NCBI GenBank assembly: GCA_037447655.1
Contig: JBBHKE010001131.1
Coordinates: 125,475-189,474 of the forward strand
Reading direction: 5' to 3'
Source: Zygnema cylindricum
Lineage: Eukaryota; Streptophyta; Zygnematophyceae; Zygnematales; Zygnemataceae
Length of the DNA stretch: 64,000 nucleotides
Positions 11,496 through 23,923 of the stretch are shown here, piece after piece; position 1 is the stretch's first letter, and every line of letters begins with the position of its first letter. A program made the position numbers and the translations under genes. The notes under the pieces are model-generated. The model did no database searches. It was not told the origin of the DNA and worked only from the letters and a program-made list of their open reading frames with translations.

Positions 11496-14400
11496 CTCGC
11501 CTTAATTTATTGTCATTCTTCACTTTAAGACCACACTTCTCCTTGTGAAAATTAGCTTAGGGGAAGGCACAGGTTTGGTCATCCTATCTGCTACCATCTC
11601 GCTATATGGTCTGTACTCTTAATTGATTGTTTAGTTTTCTACCTTCTCTCTTACAAAGTAGAGTTTAATGTCAATGTGTTTGGATTTAAAATGTTGTTTA
11701 GGATTGGCAGCAATATTGATTGTTGTCTGATTATCACAAAAAATATTTTGCACACCACTCATAAGGTGACCAAGCTCACTAAGCAAAGACTTAATCCACA
11801 TCATTTTTTAACAACAGAGCAAGAGGCCATATACTTAGCCTCCATGGTAAATTAAGAAATAAAATTGTGTTGTTTACTACTCCAGCAACAAGCCCCCTCA
11901 CCCATATAGAATACATATCCAGAAATACATCTCCTCGTCGGAGCATCACCATAATGGCATCACTCCAAGTAGTGATGTTAGTTTTCCCCCCACCCAAATG
12001 CAACCATAAATCCCTAGTTCCTATCAAATATCTAAAGACTCTCTTAGCTACCTCCTAATCTCTCTTAGTGGGAGCATTTAGACTTCTACTCAGCACTCCT
12101 ACAGTTGCAGCTAAATCCTGCCGGGTACAATTCATAAAATATATTAGTTTTCCCACTACTTGCTTGTAAGGAATAGTGTGCATAAAACTCTGTTTTTCAG
12201 GACCTAATTCCTCGTCTTATATTATGAGTCTTTCTTTCACACACTTCTCACTTCCCTTCTTTTACTTCATTCGAGTTGTACAACTATTAGCCTTATCCAT
12301 CTGAAACATTTCCAACATGTTCCCTATTGCTTCCTTCTGAGTTAGTCTTATAATCATTTTTTCTCAATCTCTTTCTACTTGAATTCCCAAAATATATCTT
12401 GCCTTTCCTATATCCTTCATCTCAAACTCGCCTTAAGATCCGTTTTCAGTTTATTAATTTTTTCCATTGATTAACTTAGAACAAGCACATCATCAATAAA
12501 TATTCCAATAAAAATAACACCTTCATCATCTTCAAAATTATAGATTGAGTGATCTGAGCTGATCCGAATATATCCCTGACCGGTAAGAAACTCATCAAGC
12601 TTCTTATTCCATTGTTATAGTGCCTGTTTCAAACCATAAAGAGATTTAATCAACCGGCATACTTTACTCTCCTCTCCTTGCTCCACAAATCCTCCGGGTT
12701 GTCGCATGAAGATCTCCTCTTCCAATTCTCAATGCAAAAAGCTTGTCATCATGTCCATATGGTGCACCTCCATGTCTTCCGCTGCTGGTAGACTGAGAAG
12801 AATGAGGATGGAGGGAAATCTTACGACCGAGGTAAAGGTTTCCCCGTAATCTATTCCCTCTTTCTGTGTAAATCCTTTTGCCACTAACCATCTGGGTTCA
12901 GTTTTAAATTGAACACCCAATAACACTCGATTGGTTTTCGGTTTGGTGGACAATCCACCAGCTCCCAAGTATCAGCTGCCATAATTGAGGCCATCTCTTC
13001 ATTGATGGCTTTCTTACACCGGTTCCTTTATGGACAATTGATCTCTTCTTCATAAGTCTGAGGTTCATCCAGAAGAGATAGTTTTGTTACCTTGCTATTA
13101 ACCTACTTTTCTTCCAACATTTTGCTACTTCTTCTTCCTCCCTCGAAATAAGTTGGCAGAATAGATGGTTCCCGTAGGTTCTTTCGAACAATCTTGGCTT
13201 CTCCCCTGTCCCTTGATTTCGGGTTAATTTCCACAACGTCTTCCGCTTCGGGTAGAGTTGTCACTGGGGTTTCCACGACCGAGTCTTTCTCGGTTGATTT
13301 GTACCTGCAAGAATGTCATATTCTCTGAAACCTGGATAGTTAGAAAGCTCAAAGTCATCGGAATTTTCTAACTCAAATCTGATTTTTACTAACTTTGTTT
13401 ACTTTAAAGGATCCTTAGACTTTCCTTCATCCATAACTACTAGGTGTTTTAATAAGATTATATTTTCCTTTTTTAGATCAAAAACTCTATCTTTTTACAT
13501 CCTCATCATTTCCTAACAAGTATCCCGGTTTTCCTTTAGGATATAGCTTCGAATTAGACTGATTTATATCTAGACTGAACACTTGAGAGCCAAAAACCTT
13601 TAAGTGAGATATTTTGGTTTCCACCCGGTCCAGCTCTCACAAGGTGTTTGGCCTTTTACCGATAAAGTAAGTACTTTATTTTTGGGGTACTTTAGCACAG
13701 CTCATTGCTTCGGCCCAAAACCTTTTTCTTTACTTCTTATCCAACAACATACTTGTAGCACTATCACTTAGTGTCCTATTTAATCTTTTGCCTACCCCAT
13801 TATACTCCAAGTTTTCCGGAATTGTGTTTTGGTGGTGGACTCCATGTTCTCTCAAAAAACCTTCAAACTTGTTAGAGGTATACTTTCCCCTATTGTGAAT
13901 CTTTACTCTCTTGATTGGGGTTTCACGGAATTTTCACTCCACGCCTTATATTGTCTAAAGCATTCCCGAGCCTCTGACTTATTTAAAAAAAAAAACACCC
14001 TTGAACACCGAGACGAATCATTTTTGATTCTCATCATATATCTCTTCCCTCCAGGTGAATGCACTTTGGCCGGTCCCCAAATATATGTGTGTACTAAATA
14101 TTTAATCTTTTCTCCCTTATAGGTGGCAGATTTTGGGAAGGGTAACTTGTGTGCTTTACCTTGATCACATTCACTATAATCACTTTGATTTTCATTCTCA
14201 CGGAACTAAATCCCTTTCACTACTCTCATTTTTTTTATCTCTCTTAACTTATATAGATTCACACGCCCAAGCCTCTTATGCCACAACATTATATCATAAA
14301 CACAAGCATAACAAAGTTTCTCTTTTTCATTGCTTAAAATAAGCCTAAACATCTTTTGGCTACCTTTTTCAGCAGTGACATAAACTTCTTCCTCAAAACT

Positions 14401-15772
14401 AGCAATAAAGACTTCATTCTTAGTGCTAGTATCAAAACCCTTATCATCTAAAACAGATGTAGAGATGAGGATTTTGTTAAACCCATAATAAACAATACAT
14501 CAGAGAATGTAACTAAGGATGTCTTTCATTACTGATCATACAAAAGTAGTAGTGACTATCCTCCCATCCCCGTACTCTATCTCTACAATGGGAATATTTC
14601 TTATTTTAGTGAATAGGTGTTTATCCTTACACATGTACATGGAAGCACCTCAATCTACAATCCAACCTGCTTTACCTTTCAATCCATCGAAAGTACATTT
14701 TTGCTTTTGTGGAATTTCGACATTTTTTTTCGCCTTTAACTCCTCATCCAATAGGAGCTCAACGTCCTCGTCCTCGGATTCGGCCTCATGTACATGTGTC
14801 ACAATGGCCTTTTCTTTCCTCTCAGGGGTCCACCGGTTTGCCCCTCTTTTAATTAAAGTTTAGTTAGCTTAGTACACTCTGCCATATAGTGTGCTGGTTT
14901 TTTGCAAAAGTAACATAACCCCTTTGAGACCCTCGATCCAGATTCATAAGATTGAGTTTTCTGTCCTCCTCCTTCATAGTTTCCTACTGATATTCTAGGA
15001 TCCTTGCTCCTCCAATCAGTTCCTGCTGCCTAAGCTTGTCCACTTTTCCTTCCCTTCCAAATCTTTATTGTATTCTCTCGGACGAGAATCATACTTTCCA
15101 TAAAATTCCAGATCCACTTGGAGTTTGGCAAGTCTTGCACACGCATGACTAAGTTTTCATATTTTTCGGGTAACTTTATGAGCAGGCATTTAACCTTCGT
15201 CTTTTATGTTTCTACCTCACTAGCACTCTCTAGTTCCATCAAAAGGGTTGCAAGCTCATTAGAAAAGTCTAGCATTGCTGCTGCTGAATACTACCACTCC
15301 GGTACATCTCTATGAGGCCAATCCACAGATCGAATGCCCTTTCCACGTGCAAATGAGGATATGCAAGTCCTTGAGTAAAATGGAGGAGAATGAAGTGTTT
15401 TGCCGCCATATTGTTGTAGTCCGAAGTATCAACATCATTTTTACCATTCATTAGAATAGGTGAACCGATTGCGATAGGTGTTCCAATCGGTGTAACTGTC
15501 TCATTATTTTTCCCCTTTTCCATCACAATGCTCTCCATATCCTCTAAATCCTATGGTGGAGCTGGATCACACTTAGTGGTAAACGTGCTTCCCCCAAACC
15601 TTGGAGGAATGGCTGAACTAGATGGATGCCTTAATTGTCCACTTACTATCCCCCAAAACCTCTTTTCACATAGAGCCCTTGTCATCATACTTTCCCAATA
15701 TATGAAGTCTATTCTATTAAATATAGGCACCCTACTGGGTGGGCCCATAACGTGCAACTTTGAGACCTCCAT
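11496..15772 (-). pseudogene. copia-B gag-pol, decayed
   Basis: Read from 15772 down. Gag starts with MEVSKL in the LTR and runs across the primer-binding site (VMGPPSRVP) to GIVSGQ. The main gag block is at 15538-15269 (NNMAAKHFIL, FTQGLAYPHLHVERAFDLW). The zinc knuckle is near 14870-14914, with GHY changed to AHY. The protease motif is near 14640-14690, with a stop inside DSG. Integrase fragments lie at about 13450-14130, reverse transcriptase at about 12400-13100 (KGFTQKEGIDY, VHHMDMMTSFLH) and RNase H at about 11560-12050 (GTRDLWLHLGG). It is a decayed relative of copia-A on the opposite strand. Confidence 0.82.
15738..15752 (-). promoter_or_regulatory. copia-B primer-binding site (half-tRNA type)
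   Basis: On the plus strand this reads GGTGGGCCCATAACG, the anticodon arm of plant initiator tRNA-Met with one mismatch at the end. It lies directly beside the LTR. Confidence 0.75.
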
Positions 15773-16812
15773 TGGTCCTCAGAGTAGGCAGCTAACACGA
15801 AGCCCCTAGTATAACCCTAACCCCTTTGAGTTTCCAAAAAAAGATAGCTACCACCCAAACACATAAAAACTCCAAATAACTTCACTTTTGTGAAGAAAAG
15901 ACTCCCTTGAGTTTATTGCAAAAAGAATCTCTGAATTTGCTCCCCTTAGCACTTAGTTATGAATGGTCAAAGTTGACATTTTGTACAAAGATCTTTGGGA
16001 GAGATGGGTCTACCTACCCAATTTTCTAAGTCCTAAATCCCTTTCTAAACCCTCTACTAATAAAAGACGGCACCTATAAAATTACGCTGTCGTAGAAAAA
16101 AGTACAGGTGGCGAAGTACTTTATATACGGCCATCGTAAAGTATGGCCAAAATGTTGACGCTTGCCATATTCAGATTTGTTCTCATATTCTTCGGAGATG
16201 CAGCAGACCAATGTGGTTTTGCCACGTGTCACTTGACATGGCAATGACCGAAAAATTGCCAAAACGCCCATTCCGAGATCTTGGCATCTATCACGGCCGT
16301 TTGATCAAGATCGACTTTTAATTCTAGCCGTCCAAAATAATTGCGTGGTATTTGTTTCGCCGTTGAAACCAATGCGCGGTATTTTTTTTGTCGATTGCCA
16401 TACACCATACAATAAAAAATTGTATCTATGTCCAAAGAATCTGTTCGCGCCGTTAAATGAAATTGTCTACGTATACAACTTTAAATATTTACGAAACCCT
16501 ATATACCTCAACATTAATCCTAGACTAATAGGATAAAGCTATCGCCTACTAGTGACTTGACAAACGACAAGTACCAAGAACAAATCATGGGTTCGTCAAG
16601 TTCCCTTTTGGTAAACTTACTCAAATACTACCTCTCTCTCTCTAGAGAGCATAGGCAGCCATGGCTCTAACTCCCTTTCCAACCTTCATTGACTGCGACA
16701 AGTGTCGAAGTTGAAGAGAAGAGTTAGAGCCAAACTGCCTGTGCTTTCTTTTCTACATCTTATCTTTTACAAGTTTAAACCTAGAAAACTAAAATAACCT
16801 TTTATTTCTACA
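15753..16812 (-). repeat. copia-B 5' LTR
   Basis: Starts TGTAGAAATA at 16812 on the element strand and ends in GCA at 15753. Contains GCCACGTGTC (16221-16230), the CCATGGCT hairpin (about 16655-16745), and the gag ATG (complement of 15770-15772), 18-20 bases from its end. Confidence 0.88.
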
Positions 16813-16952
16813 ACATAATTAGATACTATCCCCCAACGGTGTTTTTCAATTAAGGTACCTGTTATCATAGATTCCCTATTAATAAACCCTTCTCCCTCAA
16901 AAAATGGCACCTTAGAGTGTGGGCCCATAACTTGTAATTTTGTGACCTCCAT
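16813..16952 (-). pseudogene. Older copia gag N-terminus
   Basis: MEVTKLQVMGPHSKVPFF then WGIVS on the minus strand, starting inside the LTR at 16952. Cut by copia-B after the GIVS motif; the remainder is at 10450-9361. The first five bases (16813-16817) are the right ACATA duplication. The primer-binding site GTGTGGGCCCATAACT lies at about 16917-16932. Confidence 0.78.
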
Positions 16953-17803
16953 TGGCCCACATAATGTCGAGCTTATATGAAGCCTCTAAGATTATATTTG
17001 CCCCTTTGAATTTCATACAAAATAAAAGCCACACGGTCAGAGAAGAGATTTGACCAACTTTACCTTTGTGAAGGCTTGACTCTTTTAGTTAGACGCAAAA
17101 AGAATTTATGCATTTGCTCCCCTAAACAATTAGTTATGGTTGGCCGAAGATGACCTATAAATACAAAAGGTCTCTCACAGAGAGGCGCCTCAATGTACTC
17201 TACCAATCATAAGATTGTAAAGTATAAGAAAGTATAGATGGTGGTGTACTTCTTGTATGGCCATGGTACGACATGGTCGTCCTGTTGACGTCTATCAATT
17301 CCTGAGCCATGGTCGCTCATCCCTTAATGTCCCTTGTCCACTCATGGCTTGCCACATGTCATCCGCCGATGTAAGCTTATAAACTGCCAAATAGACCACT
17401 TTGTGCATCGGCTCCACTGTGCGTCGTTTGATCTGAGACCAACATTTAATTACGTCCGCTAAAATTCAATATCACTTCATGTATGTCGTTTTGTTTCGTA
17501 ATCCGTTAAATGGAGTATGTACGATTGTAAATATTTAAATACGAATCCCACCCATTGTACATAACGCTTCATAAAAACCTAACGGATAAAACGAACGGTT
17601 ACACCGTACGCATTCATCCAGTAAGACCTAGGATCAAATCGGATATGGGTCAAATCATTTTGTTAAGTAATATTTTCTCTCGTTCTCCTTATTATGCACC
17701 TTCTCTCCTAAGGAGGCAACCATAGTAGCTCTCCCCCTTACGCTCTCTCTCCTATCTAGAGACTAGGAAATAAACAAGTGACCTGAGATTTTTTTTTTCA
17801 ACA
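16933..17803 (-). repeat. Older copia 5' LTR
   Basis: Diverged LTR of about 0.87 kb. Element-strand start is TGTTGAAAAA at 17803; it ends ATTACA at 16933. It keeps the GCATGG/GACTAGG layout and a box-B-like GATCAAATC near 17633. The G-box is degenerate (GCCACATGTC, about 17350). Confidence 0.7.
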
Positions 17804-17850
17804 TTGCAAACATCGACCATCATGATAAAATCTACTTTTCACATTGTTGG

Positions 17851-18355
17851 CTAAGGTTTACAGAAACAAAAGTGCAACAACTACATGTAAATAAAAGTGT
17901 TGCGCACAATCGCTTTTTGACTTCACGTGAGTTTGGCGGTTAGAGCATATGTTCGTTTTTAACTTAACCGTAAAATTGAAGTTTTAACCGCCAATCGGAA
18001 ATAGTGTAGCTTGATTTGGTTGAGCGTGACAACTCCTATTTTTTTCATTTAGTTCCAATTGATATTTTTACGCCGATCTTTTTTATTATAGTTTTCAAAG
18101 TTTATTTCGTTTCGTGTGATATAAGATGCCCGTACAAGACTTCTAATAATTTAGTTTTCAGAGGTTTAATTTCGCGTCATTTTTCAATTTACGTTTATGT
18201 TCAACATAACACTTCGCGAATAAATTATAATTTTGAGGCTAAGTTACAAACGAACATGTGCTCTCACCGTGAAATCACATGAAGTCAAAAAAGATACTGC
18301 GCACAACATTTTTATTTACATATGGTTATCACAATTTTGTTACCGTAAACCTTGG
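17851..18355. mobile_element. Foldback / MITE-like element with ~110-bp inverted ends
   Basis: The left end (CTAAGGTTTACAG...) and the reverse complement of the right end (CCAAGGTTTACGG...) align over about 110 bases, including CATGTAAATAAAAxTGTTG and TTTTTGACTTCA blocks. The middle (about 17965-18240) is AT-rich and carries no convincing gene. No clear target duplication. Its right end touches the first base of the gypsy-1 5' LTR. Confidence 0.75.
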
Positions 18356-18863
18356 TGAAACAAGGTTACAGAGTTGAGTACTTAGTGGCTAAAGACTAGG
18401 ATGCTATAGTTGCGGTTGCACAGCAGCGCAGCTGCGATTCCAGACCAGCACAACATAGCAACATAGCAACTTGGTAGAGTAGCGTAGCGCAACATAGCAA
18501 TTTAGTAGAGTACCGTAACGCAACATAACAACGCAGAATATAGCACTATAGCAACGCCGCAGAATGTAGATTTAACGGTGCAGTTTTAGAAAGATATTTT
18601 GGATAGATCTCGGTTGACCGTGAACGTCCACGTGTACACTTGTGCAGTATTAGGTTGACTACCAGCTAGTTATATAAATAGTGGGGCATACGTAGTAAAA
18701 AGGTAGACTCTTTTGTAGACCTTCGCAGCGAGCATTCAACCTTGTAATCTCCACCCGATTAATAAAGCCAACTTGTATCCGCGATTGCTGTTGCTACAAG
18801 GCGATCCTTGGAGCTTTCCGCTGTGCACTTTGGAGTGTTGTGAAGTATTTTGTCCCTTTTACA
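18356..18863 (+). repeat. gypsy-1 5' LTR
   Basis: From TGAAACAAGGTTACAGAG to CCCTTTTACA. Contains near-tandem copies of TAGCGTAGCGCAACATAGCA (about 18450-18530). Matches 35541-36061 along its length. The first bases differ from the 3' copy, which starts TGTTACAGGGTTACAGAG. Confidence 0.88.
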
Positions 18864-18864
18864 C

Positions 18865-18876
18865 TAGTATCGGAGC
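18865..18876 (+). promoter_or_regulatory. gypsy-1 primer-binding site
   Basis: TAGTATCGGAGC, two mismatches from TGGTATCAGAGC, the complement of the 3' end of plant initiator tRNA-Met. It starts one base after the LTR. Confidence 0.75.
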
Positions 18877-18897
18877 TTTCTCTCGTGACCCGACAGC

Positions 18898-19850
18898 ATG
18901 GGAGAACACGGCGTATCCACCACGAAAATGATAGCACAAGTTCTCTAGGAGCTAAAAAACGTGAGATTACTGAATGCTCAACTAAGCAACACCGTCATAA
19001 CCTTGAAATTTCGTCTTAGTGAACGACCTCATGGAGGCAGGGAGAGAGACTTAAAGAGACCGAAGTTAATACTTCCCTACGAGTTTGATCTGGCCAGGCA
19101 CAAGAACCTTCACGCGTGGCTGTTCTCCATCGCGAATTATCTTGAAAATTTTCCTAGCCTATCAGACCGTGAAAAGATTCACTACGCAGGTGGTCTTCTT
19201 AAAGGGGAAGCGGGAGCATGGTGGAGGACAATGGTGGAAAACGATGAGATACCGACAGTTTGGGCTCTGTTCATTCAACTACTCCGTGGCTCTTGGCAAC
19301 CCGTTAACACGGTTAAGGCTGCGAGGGATAAGATCGCGATTTTGAAGCAACGTACCTCGGTGTTGGAGTACACGCAACGGTTCTTAGAGTGCAAAGTTCA
19401 AATACCTACGATGACGGAGGATGAAGCCGTGGATCGTTACGTGAAGGGGCTTAAGGCCTCCATTCGGAGGGATGTGGAGCAATGGCTTGCTCGGGAAAGT
19501 ACGACCCCTAGTCTCTTGGCAATCATTAATTTTGCGGAACGGACCGATTCGGTAGATTTCACCTTCCGTAGACCCTACCATTATGGGTCGAACAGCGCCG
19601 GAGGAGGTCGACGAGACGATGGTCCAACCCCCATGGAGCTCGGAGCAATTGATGAGGATAAGGAAGTGGTCAATGTGCTTCGGAAGAAGAAGAATACCAC
19701 CAAGGCCAAGACTAATGATTTGTTCCCCGAGGAGCTCCAACGAAGGAAGCAAGACGACTTATGCTTCTAGTGCGGTTCCCCGGATCATATGGCCCGAGAA
19801 TGCCCAAAAAAGAAAGGTCATAGGAGGGGCAAGCTTAACGTCATGAGGTT
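18898..19850 (+). pseudogene. gypsy-1 gag
   Basis: Starts at ATG 18898 (MGEHGVSTTKM), meets TAG at 18946-18948, then stays in frame through 18961-19770. The central part is a typical Ty3 gag (retrotrans_gag): AWLFSIANYLENF, GEAGAWWRTM, QLLRGSW, LEYTQRFLECKVQIP, AVDRYVKGL. It ends in one zinc knuckle of the CX2CX4HX4C type, in which the third position is a TAG stop (CF-stop-CGSPDHMAREC, stop at 19768-19770). Translation would end inside the knuckle, so the copy is non-functional. Confidence 0.88.
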
Positions 19851-21830
19851 AGCTGGTGAAGGGGGAGACCCTCTAATATTTCAAGGTCGAATCGGAGTGA
19901 GCGCAGCTAGCTTCATGGTGGACTCCGGCGCATCGGGGAACTTCATCAACGAGGTGACGGGGAAAAAGTTGAAACTCCCTCTCGTGGTGCTAAAGGATGG
20001 TCAGTCGGTGCAATTGGCCGAATAAAGTTCCCTATCCATTACTCATCTTACTCCGAGATTACGCGTCAGAGTTGGGAAGTTCCAATGGTATGACACCATT
20101 CATGTATTACCTCTTAGAGACCATAAGGTAATTTTGGGGAAGTCGTGGCTACAAAAATGGAATCCGACGATCGATTGGAGAAGTGGCAACATGGAGTGAA
20201 GAAGGGTGAAGAAGAGTTTGAGGTAAAAGCGAGAGCTGATGGTAAGGGAGCGGAAGAGGGACGCCTACTTTCGACCTTACAACTAAAGAGGGCACTCAAG
20301 AAAGGGGAGACAATTGGTTTGGCGGTTGTCCAACCTATAGAGGAGTTGAAGGCAGGGATTCCGGAGGAATGGAGGAAGAAAGATCTCGACTTCGACTCAA
20401 AAGAAGGTGACGACACCGGAAAGACTTCTGTAGAGGCCCCGGAAGTCGTGACAAAACTTCTCGAGGAGTATGTAGATGTCTTTCCCCCGAAGCTCCCATA
20501 AGGCTTACCTCCGAAGCGCGAAGTGGACCACAAGATAGAGCTTGCTCCCGTAGCGGAACCGTGGTTAATCGGATGTATAATATGAGTTACACTAAATTGG
20601 ACGAACTCAAAAAGCAACTTGCGGAGTTGGTCGAAGCCGGAGCAATTGCATCGAGCAAGTCACCGTACGGAGCCCCCGTTCTCTTCTTAAATAAGAAGGA
20701 TGGAGGTTTTCGTATATGTGTGGATTACCGAGCGCTAAACAAGTTAACTGTGAGAAATGCGTACCCTCTACCGAGGATAGACGAATCGTTCAATCGACTA
20801 CGAGGTGCTAAATATTTTTCGAAAATAGACCTGCGAAGCGGTTATCACCAAATCAGAATTGTCGAGGAAGATGTGGAAAAGACGGCATTTAGAACTCGGT
20901 ACGGTCATTTCCAATTTCGGGTTATGCCGTTGGGATTGAACAATGCACCGACAACCTTTATGCATTTGATGAATTCCATCTTTCAACGATATTTGGACGC
21001 ATTTGTAATTGTTTATCTAGACAACATCTTGGTGTATAGCCGAACGCTGGGGGATCATATAGAGCATCTACGAACAGTCCTACAAGTCCTTAGGGAGAAC
21101 AAGTTGTACGCAAAAAGGAGTAAATGTGACTTTTTGAAAGAGAAAATTGACTTTTTGGGACATGTGGTGAGCCGGGATGGGATCGCAATGGATCCTAACA
21201 AAACTAGGGCAGTGAAGGAGTGGCCGCAGCCGACGAACATTACGGAGTTACGGAGCTTTCTCGGATTATGCTCCTACTATCGTCGTTTTGTCGAAGGTTT
21301 CGCAAAAATTGCTGCACCACTCACGGACTTAGTTAAGAATGACGTACCTTATGAGTGGAAAACGGCGCATGTGGCAGCCTTTGACACGCTAAAGGAGCGG
21401 TTGGTTACCGCCCCTGTGTTAACTGTTCTTGACCCGGAGTTACCTTGGACGATAATTACCTACGCCATCGATAAGGCTATTGGAGCGATCCTTATGCAAG
21501 ATCAAGGAAAAGGCCTTCAACCCATTGCCTACGACAGTCGGAAATTGAAGGCAGCGGAGCTTAACTGGGCCAACCATGAAAATGAGCCAATCGCAATTAT
21601 TAATGCGTTGGAAGTTTGGAAATGTTACGTTCAAGGGAAGTGGATCACGATCATTACCGATCACCATGCCCTACAATATCTCCAGACACAGCCGAAATTG
21701 TCCAAAAAATAGGTGCGATGGATGACGTTTTTTCAAACCTTCGGGCCAGAGTAAACTATTGAGTACAAACCGGGCAAGTCAAACCCAGCGGACGCGCTAT
21801 CGAGAAGACCCAAAGCAGTTGCGCTAGTGA
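19789..21830 (+). pseudogene. gypsy-1 protease, reverse transcriptase, RNase H
   Basis: Protease motif VDSGASGNFI near 19918. The reverse transcriptase lies in the frame 20561-21712: [44 protein letters not shown]. The catalytic box reads YLDN, not YLDD (Asn codon 21023-21025). The RNase H start reads TYAIDKA where TDASDKA is usual (Tyr at about 21461), with later [10 protein letters not shown] intact. Linker stops occur at 20023-20025 and near 20499. Downstream NPADALSRRPK (about 21780-21812) closes RNase H. Loss of two catalytic residues plus stops makes it inactive. Confidence 0.88.
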
Positions 21831-21899
21831 CAAAGCAACGTTCGCAAGCATCGCACGATAGAAGTGAAAGCGCTGCGAAAAAAGGACATCGCAGCGTCA

Positions 21900-22742
21900 A
21901 ACACAGCGTAGGATCCGAAACTCAACGCAATGACCAATACGGTACAAGTGGACGACCAGTGGTTAACTAGGATCAAAGCCGCATACGACGAAGACGAGAC
22001 AATCAAAGAACTAATTAAACGGAAAGTATTAGTTCGAACCGCCAACGGTATGTGGCGGTACATACCGAGTCAAACAAACAGACTTTACATTCCGACAAAC
22101 CAGGAGTTACGTCATACGATACTAAAAATGAGTCATGACGAGCCGCTCATTGGACACTTCGGGCGAGATAAAACAACTGCACGTGTCACTGAGGCGTACT
22201 ATTGGCCGAACATGACCAAGGACATTGCGGAGTCTGGTCGGACATGTGACTCTTGTAACAAAATAAAATCGGAATCGGGTCACTAAGGTCTATTAAAACC
22301 CCTTCCGATACCATCTGTTCATTGGGAGGCGATTTCGATAAACTTCATCGTTGCTCTTCCGTTGACTCGCAAAGGCTATGACTCCATCTTGGTCGTCATG
22401 GATTATTTAACGAAAATGGCCCATTTCCTACCCACGAAAACCACAGCCACAGCGCGAGATGTGGCAGTTTTATTCTTTCGGAGATAGTCCACCATCATGG
22501 ACTCCCGAGAGGATCGCTAGCGACCGTGATCAAAAATTTGTGAGCCACTTTTGGAGAAGTCTGTTCGAGCTGTGTGGAACGCAGTTGGCCATGTCCACAG
22601 CTTATCACCCTCAGTCCGATGGTCAGACCGAAAGGGTGAATCAGACTTTGGAGGAGGCATTGCGGGCTCATGTATCCGTGCACCAAACGGATTGGGTGAA
22701 CCATTTAACGGCAATTGAGGTGGCGTACAACAGTGTGGTGCA
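21900..22742 (+). pseudogene. gypsy-1 integrase, N-terminal part
   Basis: HHCC zinc-binding region (HDEPLIGHFGRDKT, then CDSCNKIK; frame 21930-22286), then the catalytic core. The first core Asp is replaced: AISINFIVALP where ISMDF is usual (AAC at 22341-22343). The second Asp (SDRDQKF) and the Glu region (SDGQTERVNQTLEEAL) are intact in the frame 22459-22742. A frameshift lies near 22480. The core is interrupted after AYNSVVH by the insertion at 22743 and resumes at 26932. Confidence 0.87.
22738..22742. repeat. Target site duplication GTGCA, left
   Basis: Perfect 5-bp match to 26927-26931. Confidence 0.9.
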
Positions 22743-23923
22743 TGAAACTCTAAGACCTCCATAAATCCTCAAAGTATGCAGATCCAAAAGAAGCTAATCT
22801 AGATACTGCCGACTCCAAGTTGATATAAACCCAAATGAATGACCCCTTGACAGCCAGAACCCCAATATAGATTCACCCCTGTGAAATAACACTTTCTGTG
22901 TGCTCAGTTCCACCACAGAATGCAAAGTTAGACTATGAGATTTGGACACATTCACCCACTTTGACTTTCCCTTAGAAATACCGCCACCTTGGCAGACAAA
23001 AACTCTGACCGACTACACCCCTGTGTAGCCTGGACTACCTTGAGTCGGCAGCAAAAAGAATCACTGAAAATGGTCAAGTAAATTGATAGTTATGGCTGCC
23101 CAAAGTTAGCCATTTATACAAGATGCTCTCTGGGAGAGGCGACTACCTAGTGAAAATATTCTAAGTCCTATTCTCACTCTAAGACCCTATCTACTGACGT
23201 ACGGCACCAATCACTTTATTGTACCGTACAGATAAGTACAGGTGCCGGTGTACTTTCTGTACGACAATCGTACGATATGGCTGAAATGTCGACACATGTC
23301 ATATATCTATTTGTTCCCGTAATCTCCGGTGGCGCCGCAATCCAATGTTGACGTGCCACGTGTCATCCTATGTGGCGATGACCGTAAACCGCCAAAAGTA
23401 CATATCCCGTGATCGCGGCGCCTATCGCGGCCGTCCGATCAAATCCGGCTACATTTCTAGCCGTTGAAAATAGACGCGCGGTATTTGTTTTGCGGTCGAA
23501 CCAAATGCGCGGTATCCGTTTCAATAAATAAATCCGTACTCCATACTATCTATAACTGTATCTATGCAATACGTATGTATTTCTAGTTAACTGAACTAGT
23601 CTACGTGTAACTATTTAAATATTTATCAAACCTCATACTTTGTAACGCTAGCTCTAGTCTAAACGGCTAAAGTCACCGGCTAAGGGCATATTGACGGGCG
23701 TTAGATACCAGGATCAATTCCTGGGTCCGTCAAGTGCCTTTTGGTAAGTCTTACTAATTTACCCCCTGTCTTCTCTAGAGAGCATAGGCAGCCATGGCTC
23801 TAGCTCCCTATCCAGCCTTCAGTGACTACAACAAGTGTGGGGGCTTGGAGAGGGGAGTTAGAGCAGACTGCCTCTGCCTTTTTCTATCCTATTACAAACC
23901 TAGAAAATACACAAATATTAACA
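22743..23923 (-). repeat. TR-GAG-like element 3' LTR
   Basis: Element-strand start TGTTAATATT at 23923, end GTTTCA at 22743. Contains GCCACGTGTC (23355-23364), the CCATGGCT hairpin (about 23786-23875) and a tRNA-like module with GATCAATTC (about 23712). A polypurine tract lies at 23924-23940. Confidence 0.9.

Larger units (their letters stand above)
10451..16812 (-). mobile_element. copia-B, near full-length, decayed
   Basis: Complete copia layout on the minus strand, 6.36 kb: 5' LTR 15753-16812, primer-binding site, gag, protease, integrase, reverse transcriptase, RNase H, polypurine tract, 3' LTR 10451-11495. It is flanked by the perfect duplication ACATA, so both ends are secure. The coding part has many stops and frameshifts. 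Confidence 0.88.

Noticed and set aside
18016-18282. 88-aa open frame in the foldback element
   Set aside because: Lies in the AT-rich middle and one arm; no domain and no transposase motif.
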